NCBI GenBank assembly: GCA_030267565.1
Contig: BRXU01000004.1
Coordinates: 6,712,001 to 6,776,000 of the forward strand
From: Pleodorina starrii
Lineage: Eukaryota > Chlorophyta > Chlorophyceae > Chlamydomonadales > Volvocaceae
Length of the DNA stretch: 64,000 nt
Direction: 5' to 3'
The notes below the pieces were generated by a model. That model saw nothing but the letters and a program-made list of their open reading frames with translations. It was not told the DNA's origin and ran no database searches. The translations under genes were made by a program, and so were the position numbers. Position 1 is the stretch's first letter. Every line of letters starts with the position of its first letter. Shown piece after piece: positions 45,047-57,306 of the stretch.

Positions 45047-47465
45047 ATGGCGCACCCGTGCCCTGGCGCGTCGGAGGTTCTTGGGCTTGCCATGAAGAAG
45101 TGTCCTTTCTTACACAACATAGCGCAAACGCATGGCCCGGAGTATGCCAGCAGCCTTGCGTCCAAGTCTTCGTGCCCGAGTGGCTACGATGCTCCCCACC
45201 GGCCGCTGCTGGCAGAGGACGATGGGAGCGACTTCTCCACCACCTTTGCGCTCTTCCACGGCCGGGGTGGCGTCCTGCCTTTGCCGCACCTTTCGGTGAC
45301 GGAGCCAAAGGTTCTCTACCCATTGGAGCAGCCTGCAGCTGCACCAGAGCCGGAGCGGCCAAGGTGCCCCTTCTCGTCCGGGACGCCTGCAAGCGTCACC
45401 GGCGGTTTCGTCGCACCTTTGTTCGCTGCAGCACCTTTGGCTTCAATGTCTATGTCTTGGGGCAGCAACTGGGTGAGTGCCACTGCCTGAAGTCCTGATT
45501 GTACCGGCATCAGTATCGGCTTGGGTACCTCTTTGACGTTCTCGTAGTCGAACCTTTTGACCATGTTTAAAACACCACCATTTAGTCCTTGTGCGCTACC
45601 CTGTCCCATTCTTCCCGCCTGGCAGTTCAACATCCATCACCTCTTCCAAAAGCACATGAACCAGCACCGGGCGCAGCAGCGCAAACCGCCCCAACAGCCG
45701 CAGCAATCCCACGGCAGTTCGCACGGAGGGGTTGCGGGTCCCGGGCTGGGAGGCCCGGGAGCCTCGAGCGCGCACGTCGCCGGGACCGGAGGCGGAGGAG
45801 GAGGGGGGAAGTGCCCACTGCGGCGGGCGCTCGGCCCGCTGGCGGGGGTCGTGTTCAACAAGCACGGCCAGCTGTCCTGCCCGGAGCCCATCATCAAGAT
45901 GCGCGCGGCGCTGGCGGCGACCCGGCCGGTCAGGGAGCTGCGGCCGCAAGCGCTCCCCATCAAACTGCTGGCCGTGGCCATGACCACCGCGGCCCTCAAT
46001 GTGCCCTGCGGTAGGTCCCGTCGTCGTGGGATTCCCGCTCGGAAGCAGATGTGGGACGGGGGCAAGCGGCTGGAACGTGCGATTCTTGGGATTTGTACTT
46101 TGCTGGGCAGGGGGCAAAGGACACCCGCGGACTCGGTTCAGCGCGTGTTCGTTTCGTGTGTGTTGGTGTCAGCAGCGTCCGGGGTATGGTAGGGGCCGAG
46201 TTGTAAAGTATTCCCTAAGCGGTCGTTCGTTTTGCAAGGGCTAGAGGTGGGTTGCTCTGGAGATGATGATGTAGTCCTTGGGGTCGTAGCGCCGGGTACA
46301 TGCGCAGTGATGATTGTCGGCACACCAGCGAATGCCTGGCGCTCTCAGGGTTCCCACTCCTTGTCTCACGACTCTCTCGAGGCGAGGACAGCCTTTTATG
46401 TCGCGTCATCTACCCCCTGCCGGTGGTAATCTGCATAAAGCCCAAGCTGAAACCAGCCTGTCCCGATCCGATTGCAATTGCTGCTCTGCTTCAGGCATGT
46501 GGCGGGAGCACACGGAGAAGTTTTCGTCGCAGTGGTTCCTGGCGGTCCACGCGGTAAGCGCTGTTCCTTGTGCCGCTTGCGGCGGTGCTTTTGTGATTGC
46601 GGTGTTCGGGCGCGGCGTGCCTGAAAATGTATAATCCGTATAGGGTTGGGATTATTGCGAAGGCTCCACAATGGATGCTGCTCCTAGATTCGAAGCATCC
46701 CAGAAATTGCCCTTGACCTCGCCCACTCTCAGCCACCTCTGAATCCGCCCCCGGGCTCCGGCCTATACGTGGATAACCCCCGGATTCCCTTTCCTATCGC
46801 CGTTCGCCGTCGCCGCGGATTCCCTCCTTCCGCAGACGATACCGTTCATTGCGATGCTCCGCAAGGCGGTCATCATGCCCAAGTACGCCATCCTCTTCAC
46901 AATCTGCGCCGCCATTGCGGGCCAGGCCATGGGCGCGAAGCTGGAGCGCAGGCGCCTGCTGAAGCAGGCCAGGGACGAGTTGGGCGGCCTGACGAGGGCC
47001 TCGCCGGTCGCCGCCGGCCGCCCGGTCGTCGGCGCTGCCCCAGGCGGCCGCCAGGCTGTCGCGCTGCCGGTGGCGTCACTGCTGATGTCGGCGCAGCCGC
47101 TGGACCGCCCCGTCGCCGCGTCGGCGGCAGCTGCGACCCACGGGTCGGTTCCCTGGTTTGGGGGACTGGATGGCGACGATGTGGGGCTCATTGGCGGCGG
47201 TGCGACGCGGCTGTGCCCGGCGGGGTCAGAGCCAGGGGCTGTGGCGCTGGGCGGTGGGGGAGTGGAGCGTTCACCGGGGCGTTCGTTGCCTGGTTCAGAG
47301 GGGCAGCAGCGGCAGGGGCAGGGGCAGTTTCGCGTGAAAATGCGGAGCGGGGGCGGTCGGCAGTCGGGGTGGAAGCGCGGTGCCGGCGCATCAGCGGGTT
47401 CGCGGCTGTTGATCGGCCGAAACCCGCTGGAGGCCGCTCCCGTGGTGGCGATGGTGCCGTGCTGA
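45047..47465 (+). CDS. Unknown protein with repeated Cys-Pro motifs and a membrane-like segment
   Basis: Four exons fit in phase: 45047-45472, 45626-46010, 46495-46553 and 46836-47465, giving 499 residues. I do not recognise the family. Cys-Pro pairs in heme-regulatory-like settings occur at KKCPFLH (about 19), SSCPSGY, PRCPFSS, GKCPLRR and LSCPEP. The middle is Gln/His then Gly-rich. A conserved-looking block spans exons 2 to 4: LAVAMTTAALNVPCG, MWREHTEKFSSQWFLAVHA, then IPFIAMLRKAVIMPK and YAILFTICAAIAGQAMGAK. The last part is hydrophobic enough for one membrane helix (about 307-325). The remaining 170 residues are low complexity. The start at 45047 is only 38 bases from the LINE remnant's open frame; MKKCPF at 45092 is an alternative start. 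A TGTAA lies at 48015-48019. Confidence 0.75.
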
Positions 47466-49028
47466 GCTGGAGCTGTGGCGCGATTTGTTCGTGTCCGGCT
47501 GGATGAATGATGTATCCGGCTGGATGAATGATGTATGAAGTAGGAAACAGCTGGGCTTACCCTGTGTTAATGATGCTAGTACTTGTTGCCATGAACGTTT
47601 CGGAATATGTCTAGGCTTCTTGAATTGCCAAGAGCTTTCAGATGCGATAGCCTTGCGTGCCAGTGCATTGGGGCTTGGGGTTTAGTTGGAGATTGCGCCG
47701 TGACGAAATACGTGCGTTCGGTGTACTCCTGTTGTGCGCGAGCTTAAGGCGGCGCCTAGCGTGACGTGTGCGTCCCAGCGGCCTTTTGAGCGCCGCTCGT
47801 GTTAACCTAACCTGTCGGGGCGTCCAGATCCTGCCACCTCTGCGGAGCTGCTCCTTGAACGGACACGCGGTGGGATCATGAAGGCAGACAAAGGTGTCAA
47901 ATACAGGCCTTCGGCCTTTGCTGACTAGCTCTTAGTGCTCCCGTGGACTGCGGGTTAATTGGGTTGTGGTATTGCGCGTACGCGGAATTGGGTTTCCAGT
48001 GTTTTGCATGGTCATGTAATATGTTTGCGTCGTGAGGACTCAGTCGATCGGGGGTGTCACGGGCGACGAGATGACGGGGGAAAAGGGAGATTCCCCTTCG
48101 GCCTTTCCAGGGGAAGACTTGGAGCCCCACGTGGCAGGAGCGTTGCACAAATAGGTTCGATGGCTGCGGAACAACGAGTTCGGGCGATGAAGGTCCCGAT
48201 CATAGGGTTGCAGCAAGAAAAGGTTCGTGATCAGGGGCAAAAGCTGGAAATGAAGGTGAAGGCAACGCAGAAGAGGACGTGGCATGAACGTGGAGAGGGT
48301 TATGGAGATTCACACTTGCTGACTTGCATCACATCTCTGTAGGCATAAATTGGGGTGAAGCGAAAAAGGTACCTGAAACCATGCGTTCCGGAGTATCATA
48401 GTGCATGTATGTGTGCACGCTGCATTCCAGGCACCAGACTCTATTCCAGCCCAGCTGAACACCGCAATAAAGACATGTGTGGATGCCTTGTTGGCTAGGT
48501 TGACCCAATTTACCCCTTTGTACACTGTCACCGCTTGACGTACCGTACATTGCACCGTTAGCCGTTAGGTTTCGATCCAGCTGTGTTAGTAATGCATGCA
48601 GCGGCAAAACCAGGCAAAACAGGACCAGCCCAGCGTGACTGCTGAATCCTAATTTGACATGCACTATGTATGTGTGTCCCTTCGGCAGAGGTGTTGGTGC
48701 TGTGCATGCACTCAAAGATTTCCCTTGATGTACAAATTTGAGTGTCGCCAGTCTTGCCTGTCGTGCATGAGCAGTCGAGCACAATGCAACCCTTCATTTG
48801 AATTGCCGCCAATAATTTTGATCGCAAGACCTAGTTATCTCACCGACCTTCATCGTCGAGTTCTGCCATCTGCGCGGTCCAGTTGTGCGGAAACCGCCAG
48901 CCTTCCACACCTACAGGTCTTGCGTTTGGATTTTGGTTGGCTAAAACATCTGCAGCCGGCTTGCTCGGGCGTCCGTTTGGCGAGCGGGTTCAGAGCAACT
49001 GCCTCACAGCGACTTCGGTAATCCCGCC
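47466..49028. other. Intergenic region
   Basis: This stretch lies between the stop of the Cys-Pro protein gene and the cyclin F-like start. A 21-base unit TCCGGCTGGATGAATGATGT(A) is tandemly duplicated at 47493-47534, just after the stop. A TGTAA is at 48015-48019. The right half is AT-richer with no supported ORF. Confidence 0.55.
48015..48019 (+). terminator. Candidate TGTAA polyadenylation signal (Cys-Pro protein gene)
   Basis: TGTAA lies 550 bases after the stop at 47465. Position-based call. Confidence 0.35.
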
Positions 49029-51189
49029 ATGCAAAGTGCGCGCCAAGCAAATGGCGCTTCACGCCTTCTTGAGCTTCCAACAGAACTACAAGCGGTCTGC
49101 CTTGGCTTCGCTGCTGACGCCGCGACCTTGGAAGCGGCCCTGGCCACTTGCTCCGCGCTACACGGCCTTCGGGACAGAGCGTTCGAGATCTTCTGTCATC
49201 GCAGCTGCCCACAAGTCGCATCCGTGGCAGCAGAGGCCATCGAAGGCAGCGTGGCTCCCGTTGCGTACTGGCGCGACGTGGTTAGGTATGCCGGGCTGCT
49301 TTCAGCGGCGTCTGCCGCGACGACTGACCCGGCGCGGAGCTTCAACCGTCACTTCAACCCGGGGCAACGGGCGATTCTTACCGAGTGGCTGATTCAGGTA
49401 CGCGGGCACCGCAGAGGCCGCTTGCCTGTGTGGGGACGGACTGCTCCACCACCGCGCATCCCTACCCTGTCCGCTCCGCACGGCTCCGACATGAAAGCTT
49501 CTTGGGTCGATGGTCTCAGGGCTCTGATCCCAATCGCCGCCCTTCCCACGCAGGTCTCCCATGCATGGAACCTCGAGAGCCCGACGGTCTTCTTGGCAGT
49601 GCGGGTCCTGGACGCCTACCTCGCGAGCGAGCCGCTGACCTGCCTCAACCGGTGAGTTCATGCGGCCAGCCACACAGCGCCAATGGCTGTCGGCAACATC
49701 CGCTGTGGAGACACACAGCGGAAGGCCTCCAGCTGCATCTCATGTTACTGCATCTCATGTTGCTGCTCAGGCTGTTGGGCCGAATGGGTCGGCGCATAAT
49801 TGCTGCAGCATGCTGTGCCGTGTCGTGCATGCCGTACATTCTTTCCGTGAAGAAGCTCTCTCTCGCATTCTCGGACCGCGCTCTGGCGCGCTGCGCCGGC
49901 TACCAACGTGCCCACGCACCCAGACCCGCCGGCAAACCTCTCGCGCCACCACCCGCCAGTCGGCCTGTCGGCCAGTCGGCCTGTGCCGGGATAGTCCGCC
50001 CCGCGCTCGCCCGGTTGCCTCAACGGCAACTTCAAGCAAGCCCCTTCTGGCCTGCGCAGCCTCGATCACCTGGCTTGGCCACCGCCTGCCTTCCCTACCG
50101 CCGATCCGATCCAGGCTACAGCTGGTGGGCTGTTGCGCCCTGCGCGTCGCAATGCTGATGCACGAGCGGGGCGACGGCGACTTTGCATCCCGATGGCAGC
50201 GGCGGCGGCAGCAGCGGCAGCGGCAGCGCGGCCGGACGGCAGACGCGGACGCTGCCGTAGCCGCCAACGCGGGCGGGGGGCACGCCGACGAAGTCAGCAG
50301 CGGATTGGCGGCGGCGACAGTGTGGTCTGATGTCCACTTTCCTGCCTCCAAGTTCGCGTACGTTTGCCAGTCCATCTACGACGTCGCGTCCATCGAACTC
50401 ACGACCGACGCCGTCGGCGATTTCGTCGCCTCGCAACTGGGCCACTCGCGGCCCATGATGGCGCCAACCGCCCGCCACTTCCTGCGCGGCCTGTTGCCGG
50501 CGGCGGCGGCTGCCGTAGCGCCCGCCGCCGCCCTCGGCGCAGTACTGTACCTCGCGGGCTTCCTGCTGCACCTGTCGCTGCTGGATGCGACCTGCTGCAC
50601 GGCGCCGCCGCCGCATGCCGCCGCCGCGGCGATGTCGCTGGCACTCGAGGCGCTTGGGCTGCCGCGCTGGCCGCCGGCGCTCCGGCGCGCGCTGCCGCTG
50701 CGTCTCGCGGAGGACCTGGAGCCGCTGCGGCAGCGCATCGCGGCGGCGCAGCTGCAGCGTGAGTTGCCGTACCTCCGGTCCTCTTGGATGAAAGAGCTGT
50801 CGAAACGGGACTGGAACCTGAGTTGCGTGACTTGGGAGCTGAGCGGGATGCGCAGCGGCGGCGGCGTTGCCGATGGGGACGGGGCTGGAGGAGGTGTCGC
50901 CGATGGGGCGGCGGAGGTGGAGCTGTACGGCGATGATGCCGTGGGGATGGAGGGCGCGGGCGGCGGAGGCGCCGCCGCCGCAGTTGCCGCCGCCGGCGGT
51001 GGTGACGCGGGCACCGGTGCTGGCGCCCTGGGGGAGGAGTCCGCTGGCGGCGGCGGCGGTGGTAGCGTGGGTGGTGGTGGCGGTAGCGTGGGTGGTGGCG
51101 ATGCGGCTGTCGAGGCGATGCGCCGGCGCGTCGAAGCGCTCGTGGCTGGAAAGGGGCCGCTGCTGTCGGGTTGTGTGGGTGTGCAGTAG
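49029..51189 (+). CDS. Cyclin F-like protein: F-box-like N-terminus plus cyclin box
   Basis: Three exons fit in phase: 49029-49397, 49554-49651 and 50115-51189, giving 513 residues. Residues 12-60 (LLELPTELQAVCLGFAA and the following Leu/Ala helices) resemble an F-box. The cyclin N-box starts at about 112 with GQRAILTEWLIQVSHAW, matching the MRAIL-x-DWL signature, then FLAVRVLDAYL and RLQLVGCCALRVAM. A charged Arg/Gln-rich insert of about 60 residues follows. The second cyclin fold contains YLAGFLLHLSLLDATCC and then PHAAAAAMSLALEALGL, resembling the C-box of animal cyclin F. The Lys of ASKFEE that contacts CDKs in A/B cyclins is not seen. The tail is a Gly/Val-rich low-complexity stretch. 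Expected role is cell-cycle substrate recognition for an SCF ligase. The F-box call is weaker than the cyclin call. Confidence 0.75.
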
Positions 51190-52430
51190 TCGGCTCGGGG
51201 ATGCGGGGGCTGCTCAGCAGGTCAGCGGCGCGGAAGAATAAGGTGCCGGGCTTTTATCTAGGCTTGCATTATCCTGGATTTTGTATAGTTTGGCTCCTTA
51301 ATAATGGAACAATCAACGCAGCGCAGTACCTATCGCAGTACGTATGTTGTGTTTCGTAGGCTGGAAAGTAGCTGGTGTTGAGGGGGTGGCTATTAGGTAG
51401 GGCTAGGGCTAGGGCGGAGCCAGGGCGCACCCAACTACGCGACTCAATGCGCCGCTCTTACGCGGACACGGACATATATTCGCTGGTCAGGGCACACTAG
51501 GGAACATGAGGGCGCCTCACACGGCGCTCGCCTGGGCAAGTAAGATGTGAGTGCCGTGTCGAGTGGGTGCCGTACATACGGTGAGCCGCAGGTGAGATTT
51601 GTGGTATGCGTGCGAGGTTTCCTCCTTTCCTTTTCATTGCCGGGGCGGGCATTGCTGTGCTCTGTAGGCCTCTGTTCTTTTTCGGAGGAGCGTACCAAGC
51701 GGAGTCTGCGCTGTCGGATTGGCGGTTGTGGGGTTTTAGGGTTTCCGTCCCAACTTGCGTGTCTGGAACTTGGGCCCCTGAGAAAGTCACACAGAAACGC
51801 TCCGCACCTGGCACCTGGCAGCTTGTGCAGGAGGGCATAGGCCAGGAAGGACAAGGGGCACGCGATTTCACCGGACGGGGGGTGGATCCGCTGGAATGCG
51901 GGACAGGGAGGTACCGGCAGCCGGTCGCCTGGTCCTCTTGGAACTGAATGCCGCGGACGTTGTACAACGCCGTGTACCGTATGTTTTTAAACGGTCTCGG
52001 GCGGCAACGATGGGCGGGCGGCCGCTTCGGACGGACGGGCGGGCTGATGGGTGAGAGCGGTGACCCAGCAGGGGCTTACAACACCTGCAACGCAGCCAGA
52101 AGCTGATCAACAAGGCCTTCTTCGGCACTGACTGCCCCATTGATGTTTTTTAACAGATACACAAGAGAGCGCAAGCGTCTTGGTGCAGCGCTAGGCATGA
52201 AAAACAATGCTCCCCAGCGTACGGCACCTGCACATCGGGCCCTCGCTGGCCCAAGCCTCCCTGGGAGCACACACGCGCATCTCGTGCCGCCATCTCTGCC
52301 ACACAGCAGCCCCCACGACCAGAGCCGCATCCCTGCTCAGCACCCTGTTCCTTGTCACCCAGCGTCCCAACAGAATCTACACCCTTCAAATCATCAAACT
52401 TCCTTCTCAACGCACAGATGTGCCGACGCG
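51190..52430. other. Convergent intergenic region
   Basis: This stretch lies between the cyclin F-like stop and the 448-residue gene's stop, presumably both 3' UTRs. A minus-strand TGTAA is at 52076-52080. Overlapping short ORFs at 51444-51967 lack motifs. Confidence 0.55.
52076..52080 (-). terminator. Candidate TGTAA polyadenylation signal (448-residue protein gene)
   Basis: TGTAA on the minus strand lies about 350 bases beyond the stop codon at 52431-52433. Confidence 0.4.
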
Positions 52431-54390
52431 TCAGAGCTGTACGGCATCCTGGCTTGCGCTGCCGTACGCTGCAACCAGCGGATCATCGGCGGGGACGGTC
52501 CAGTGCCGCCTGATCAGCGACGCCGCGACCCGATCCAGGTGCGCCTGCAGGGCCGCGGCGGCCTGCGCCTGAGGCACCGGCGGCGGCGCCTCCTCCTCCT
52601 TCTCACCCCCTTTCTTCTCCTCCTTCTCATCCCCTTTCTCCTCCTCCTCCTTCTCGTCCCCTTTCTCCTCCTTCTCCTCCTCCTTCGCATCCTGCGCCTG
52701 CGCGCAAAGACAGGGGGGCCAGTAAGTCCAGGGCGGCGGGGGAGGTTGGGGCGCAGTGCTGCAGCGCGGCTCTCACTCGTGGTGAAGAAGGGATGGAATG
52801 GATGACGGTGAAGGCAGCCCCTCGCAGCCCCCCCGCCAGCCCCCCGCAGCCCCCCCGCCAGCCCCCCGCAGCCCCCCCCAGCCAGCCAGCCAGCCATCAA
52901 GCCCTGACGGCAGCTCCGCAGGCACACCCCCCCGTGCACCAGATGGAGACTACCGGAGACCGCCCGCGTGCCCGGACTGCGGGGACTTTCCGGACTAGAC
53001 TTCCCAGAGACTTGGTTGCTTAGAGCGTACCGGTAGAAGCATACAGGAAAAGAGATACGGCTGGCGACATGTTCGGTTGCTGCCCTGCCCACCTCGGCAA
53101 ATGGCTCCGCCTCCTCATCTTCTCCAGTCGCGCCCGCCTCCGAGTCGTCGCCGCCAGCACCGCCGCCGCCCCGCCGACCCGATGTCCCCTGCTGCCCCTC
53201 CAGGAGCTCCCGCAGAAGCCGCTGCTCGTACTGCTGCTCGTCCAACTGCTCGTACTGCTGCTCGTCGCCACCGCCACTGCCGCTGCCGCTGGGGCCGCCC
53301 TCACCTATGCCCCAACCCGCACCCTCCTCCACGTCCTCCAGGCCCGGCTGCGCTGCGACCTCCGGAGGCTCCGGTGGTGCGTACCGCTTCATGGCCGCCC
53401 AACAATGAAACCACAGGTCGGCGGTGCCGCTGACCCGTTCCGCGGGCGGTGGCGTCGCCGCCGCCGAAGCATCGTGGTCAACGCCGCCCCCGCCGCCGCC
53501 GGGGCTCGTCGCCGGAGGTGCCGTTGCTGCCGCCTCTGCTTGCGTCGCCGCGCCGGCGCCCATGCCCGCGGCTTCGCCAGGGACCACAATCCTTGCTGCC
53601 CCTGCTGTTTCTCTTGCTGCTGCTGCTGCTGCTGCGGCGGCGGCAGCGAGCCCTGTGGTGGCGGCAGCGGCGGCGGTTCCTGCTTCTGAGCCTGCTGCAC
53701 CCGCTGCTTCAGCGGCGGCAGCCGCGCCCGCGCCCGCTGCTGCCACCGCCGCCTCCTCTCCCGCTGCTGCGCTGGCTACACATGCCGATGTTGGCCCGAT
53801 GTCGAGCGCGGCGGCTGGGAGCTCAGTGGGCACCAGTCCCGACATGAAGGCCAGCCGAAGTCTGGCTTGAAGTGCGCCGAGAGATCGGAAACGACCCCCT
53901 GCTGCTTCCACCCTGGGGCGCTTCCTGGCCGGCTCGCCTGCCGCCACTTCTGCTGCTGCTGCTGCTGTTGCTTCCGCGCCGCGTTGCGCTTCACCCGGGG
54001 GCCCCACATCCGCCTCACACCCGCCCTGCGACCATGAATGGCAGAACAGGAAAGGAGGAAGGCATTGCCCAACGCGGCATTGCCCACCGAGAGACGACGC
54101 ACTCAGGCACTGCGCACGCGACTGCCGTTACCGGTTGACCGAGTAACTGACGGATGGACGAGCAGGTGGCCTCCCCAGGCTCCCACCGACTGGGGCCACC
54201 GCCCTTCGCCCAGCTGATTCATTGTCACCTCTCCCCGCCTTACCGCGTCAGGGTCTACAGGGGCGTCGGCTTTGACGTTCGGCACCCGTCCCAGGTCAGC
54301 CCGCGCGGTGGGAGCATCGGGGAGCTCGTCCCTGGCTGCCGCCCTGGATGCGCCGCCGCAAAGCTCATCCGGCCCGGAAAACGCATCCAT
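52431..54390 (-). CDS. Unknown 448-residue Ala-rich protein with nuclear-type basic motif and Lys/Glu tail
   Basis: Three exons, all phase 0, at 54390-54244, 54025-53093 and 52697-52431. I do not recognise the family. Residues 1-49 (MDAFSGPDELCGGASRAAAR onwards) are polar. Exon 2 has a basic patch EPARKRPRVEAA that could be a nuclear localisation signal, then FRSLGALQARLRLAFMSGL with VPTELPAAALDIG. Long Ala/Gly runs follow, then GTADLWFHCWAAMKRY and an acidic/Gln segment with YEQ repeats. Exon 3 opens with alternating KEEEK/KGDEK and closes with LQAHLDRVAASLIRRHW and a short tail. The conserved-looking islands and three consistent splice junctions argue that this strand is coding; a plus-strand open frame at 53424-53870 is its Ala-rich shadow. 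Function cannot be stated. Confidence 0.68.
52822..52905. repeat. C-rich minisatellite in intron 2 of the 448-residue protein gene
   Basis: Repeats of CAGCCCCCCCGC and CAGCCCCCCG end in four tandem AGCC units. On the transcribed strand this is G-rich. Confidence 0.85.
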
Positions 54391-57306
54391 ACGATGTCGG
54401 ATGCCAGCCTACGCAAGCCTACTGACGGTTCAGTTGCGGCGCGAGAGGTTTGAAGGAAGTCAGAAGCCGTCAAAATGTTCTTTCAATGGCTGAATGCTAC
54501 AGATCATATTTCAGACCCGTATATATGTATAGCCGATCCAGTCGCTAGAGCTATGCAGCGAACAAGGGTTTTTCTCTACACTCTCTTTTCGCTCACTGCG
54601 GCTCAACGCAACCTGACCGCAGTCGTAATACGACGGCAAACTGGTACAAACCTACCCCTACAAACATCAGTGCATTTGTTGGTTGGCGGTATCATGCTGT
54701 GTGGTGCGAGTGACTAAGAGTGGCTGGCGTACAGCGGTCCTGCTGTGATACGCAGGGATAGGGATATGGGCAGGGGGTCAGTTACAGACAACCGGTTCCG
54801 GAAGCGCGTTTCTTTTTGAGACGAGCACGTGCAACATCAGATACTCCACGCATTGGGCCCGAGTATTTGGGCGTCTTGGAGGCGCGCTGTCGCGGAAATC
54901 CACCCATGATCACGCCATTTCCACCACTTCTGTGTAAGCAACATGCTGGTCCAGATTCAATATTTAATCGTGCGAAATGATGTGTGATCATTCACACCTG
55001 GCCGAGCAGTTGGCCGAGCAATTTTCCGGCGTCGGTATCGGACGGATCTCGTCAAGCGCGGCCAGGGCGCCGCCATTCATCAATCCACTCGATTAACCCC
55101 AGCAGTGGCCCACAGCAGCAGTTGACAGCCGCCTCCGCATGTCCGCAGCCGCTAGGCCAGGGCTCAAAGGGCCACGCAAAGCAACCTCAGGTAGCCAGGC
55201 CATTTCAACGTGGCCCAAACCACTCCAACGCCCCAAGGCCACCTGACGAGTTGGAAGGGCGTTGGACGCTCCAGCATTGCAGGAGACGGCTGGCGCAGAT
55301 CACAGAGCATACAGCAGGCCGGCTGGTAAACTGTGTGGGAAATGAGCGGAGCGAAGGCCAGGCGGCCGCATTGCGCTTTCGGAGGATTGTTGGGCGGGGG
55401 TAAAAAAGAGGATACCGCAGCGAATACCGGTAGAAGGAGACGGCGGGGAAGGGATCTCACACAGAGAAAAGGAGCATCAATGCGGACCGCGCGTCTCCTT
55501 GGCTTTGTTTGCTTGTTTACCAAGCTGCGGTAATGCCTTGCGTAAGCTCTCCGCTTCGATAGGACCCAAACAACCACCAACGGCTGGGCAGACGGGTACC
55601 GTAATGCACGCCCCACGCACACACCGCGGATGACCGACCTACACTCGCAAGTTGCCCCGGTGCTGCTGCGCGGCGCCTGGAGTTGCTGCGGGCGCCTGTG
55701 GGATCCAGCTATCGATGTGGGAACGGCCTTGGACCGATGTGAGACCAGGTCGCAGAGGGTGGCGAATTCGCCCGCAGTCTGCTGGTTGACATGGTGCACA
55801 GGGCCTGCACACAGGGCTTTTACCCTTAGCACCGGGAAGCGCTCTTAAGGCGCTGTAAGCTGCATATGACCCCTTATGACCATATGGCTTTGTGAATCAC
55901 CAGGAATCCTCCCATAATGGGCTTGCTTCGGACTCTATCTTTTTGCAGTTTTTCGGCCGACTACCGTAGGCGCACACCAGCTTCGACCGATGACCTAGCA
56001 TTTCTGGATACGACAAATCCCGGGCTTTATGATTAGCCTTTTGTCAGCAGCTTGGAAAGCGATGTTCCTGCTACAGGCTGCTACGCTTCCTTGCGTCACC
56101 GCTGTGGTGGATCCCATGAAACCTGACCATCAATAACTGGATGACAGCGAAGCAACCACCGGGCAGGACGTTACAGTTATTTTCACTTAAGCGCTGTTGA
56201 AGGATGCGAGGATTACAACGCAACGAAGTGTCCCTTAAAGCGTCCTCTCGAGTCTGACGTCCTACAAAGGTACCGTACCGCACCCGAACATGGTGCTCAC
56301 TTTCCACGGGCAACTAAAAGCACATTTTGTGATAAAGGTTTGAACAACGCAGTACAGTACGGAATTCTTACTGGGCTACATAGGGATTTGCCTGGCATCC
56401 GTAATGGCATCCGTGTGCGAGGCTAGAGATTTTGTCGTTTCAGGATTGTCCCGGGAAGCCCACTGATCGGGCGCTCTGGAACTTTATGTAAACAGGCTGT
56501 TATGAGAACCGTTTGATATATGGGGCCCACTCCTTACGCAATAACTGCAGGACGCAAACAGACAGAATGCCACGGGCTTCAGGCTTGAGCATAACAGGGT
56601 ATGAAAAGGTCGCTTCCGTATATTCAAGCATATATTATTTTTAAATAATTTGTATGGACGAAATGATTGAAGCGGCTGTTAAGGGCATGTCACGAGTCGA
56701 CACCTCCGCCCGTACGGTGTTCATTCCATAGGTCGCCGTGGCGATGCGTTCCTACAATTATGCTCTTACCTGAGATGCTCATAGCGTGAAGCATTGCATA
56801 ATTTTGCTCTTCAAACTGCAGAGACGCATTGCCCAACCAGCGCTGCAGGTGTGCGCATCGGGACGGTCCAACCCTGTCCTAATCATACCCCCAACCGCTA
56901 CGACTCGAGAGGATATTGGGTTAATGCCATAGTTGAAGGCCAGGTGCGCTCGCCGCCACCACGAGTTGCGTCGCAACTGTGTAGGGGTGAGCCATGCATA
57001 CTATGTCCGGGATGAGCCTTTGAACGGGACTGCGGTAGCGACATCAACACAGATACCGGCATTGTAGTGAGCCCCACCTGCATTCCGCGCGGCATTTCCA
57101 GTCCCACTACCGGTAGGCTCTGAGCCCAACTGGACGTACCTCTGCTTGTTCGTTCACATCCAGTCTCCTGGCATTCCTCCAAATTAAGAGGTTTAACACA
57201 TTACAATCAGGTATTCGGGGCTTTTGGATGCAGCGACCGGCTCTGACTCGCGGCGGCCCTCGTGTATATTTGCAGTTTGCAAGGACCCGACCAACCGGCT
57301 ACACCG
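54391..57306. other. Intergenic region of 2.9 kb
   Basis: This stretch lies between the heads of the divergent 448- and 913-residue protein genes. It is less GC-rich than the gene regions, notably 55870-56700. A minus-strand open frame of 222 codons (55164-55832) begins with GTG and shows no domain. A diverged copy of the dispersed repeat is at 55402-55446. No gene supported. Confidence 0.5.
55402..55446 (+). repeat. Dispersed repeat, diverged copy D
   Basis: AAAAAAGAGGATACCGCAGC matches the start of copy B with one or two changes, then diverges into AATACCGGTAGAAGGAGACGG. It is the only copy seen outside an intron. Confidence 0.6.

Noticed and set aside
53424..53870. 148-codon Ala-rich plus-strand frame
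   Set aside because: It is the antisense of the Ala-rich exon of the 448-residue protein, whose strand has three consistent splice junctions and non-repetitive islands.
55164..55832. 222-codon minus-strand open frame
   Set aside because: It starts with GTG, has no domain, no splice partners and a composition unlike neighbouring genes.
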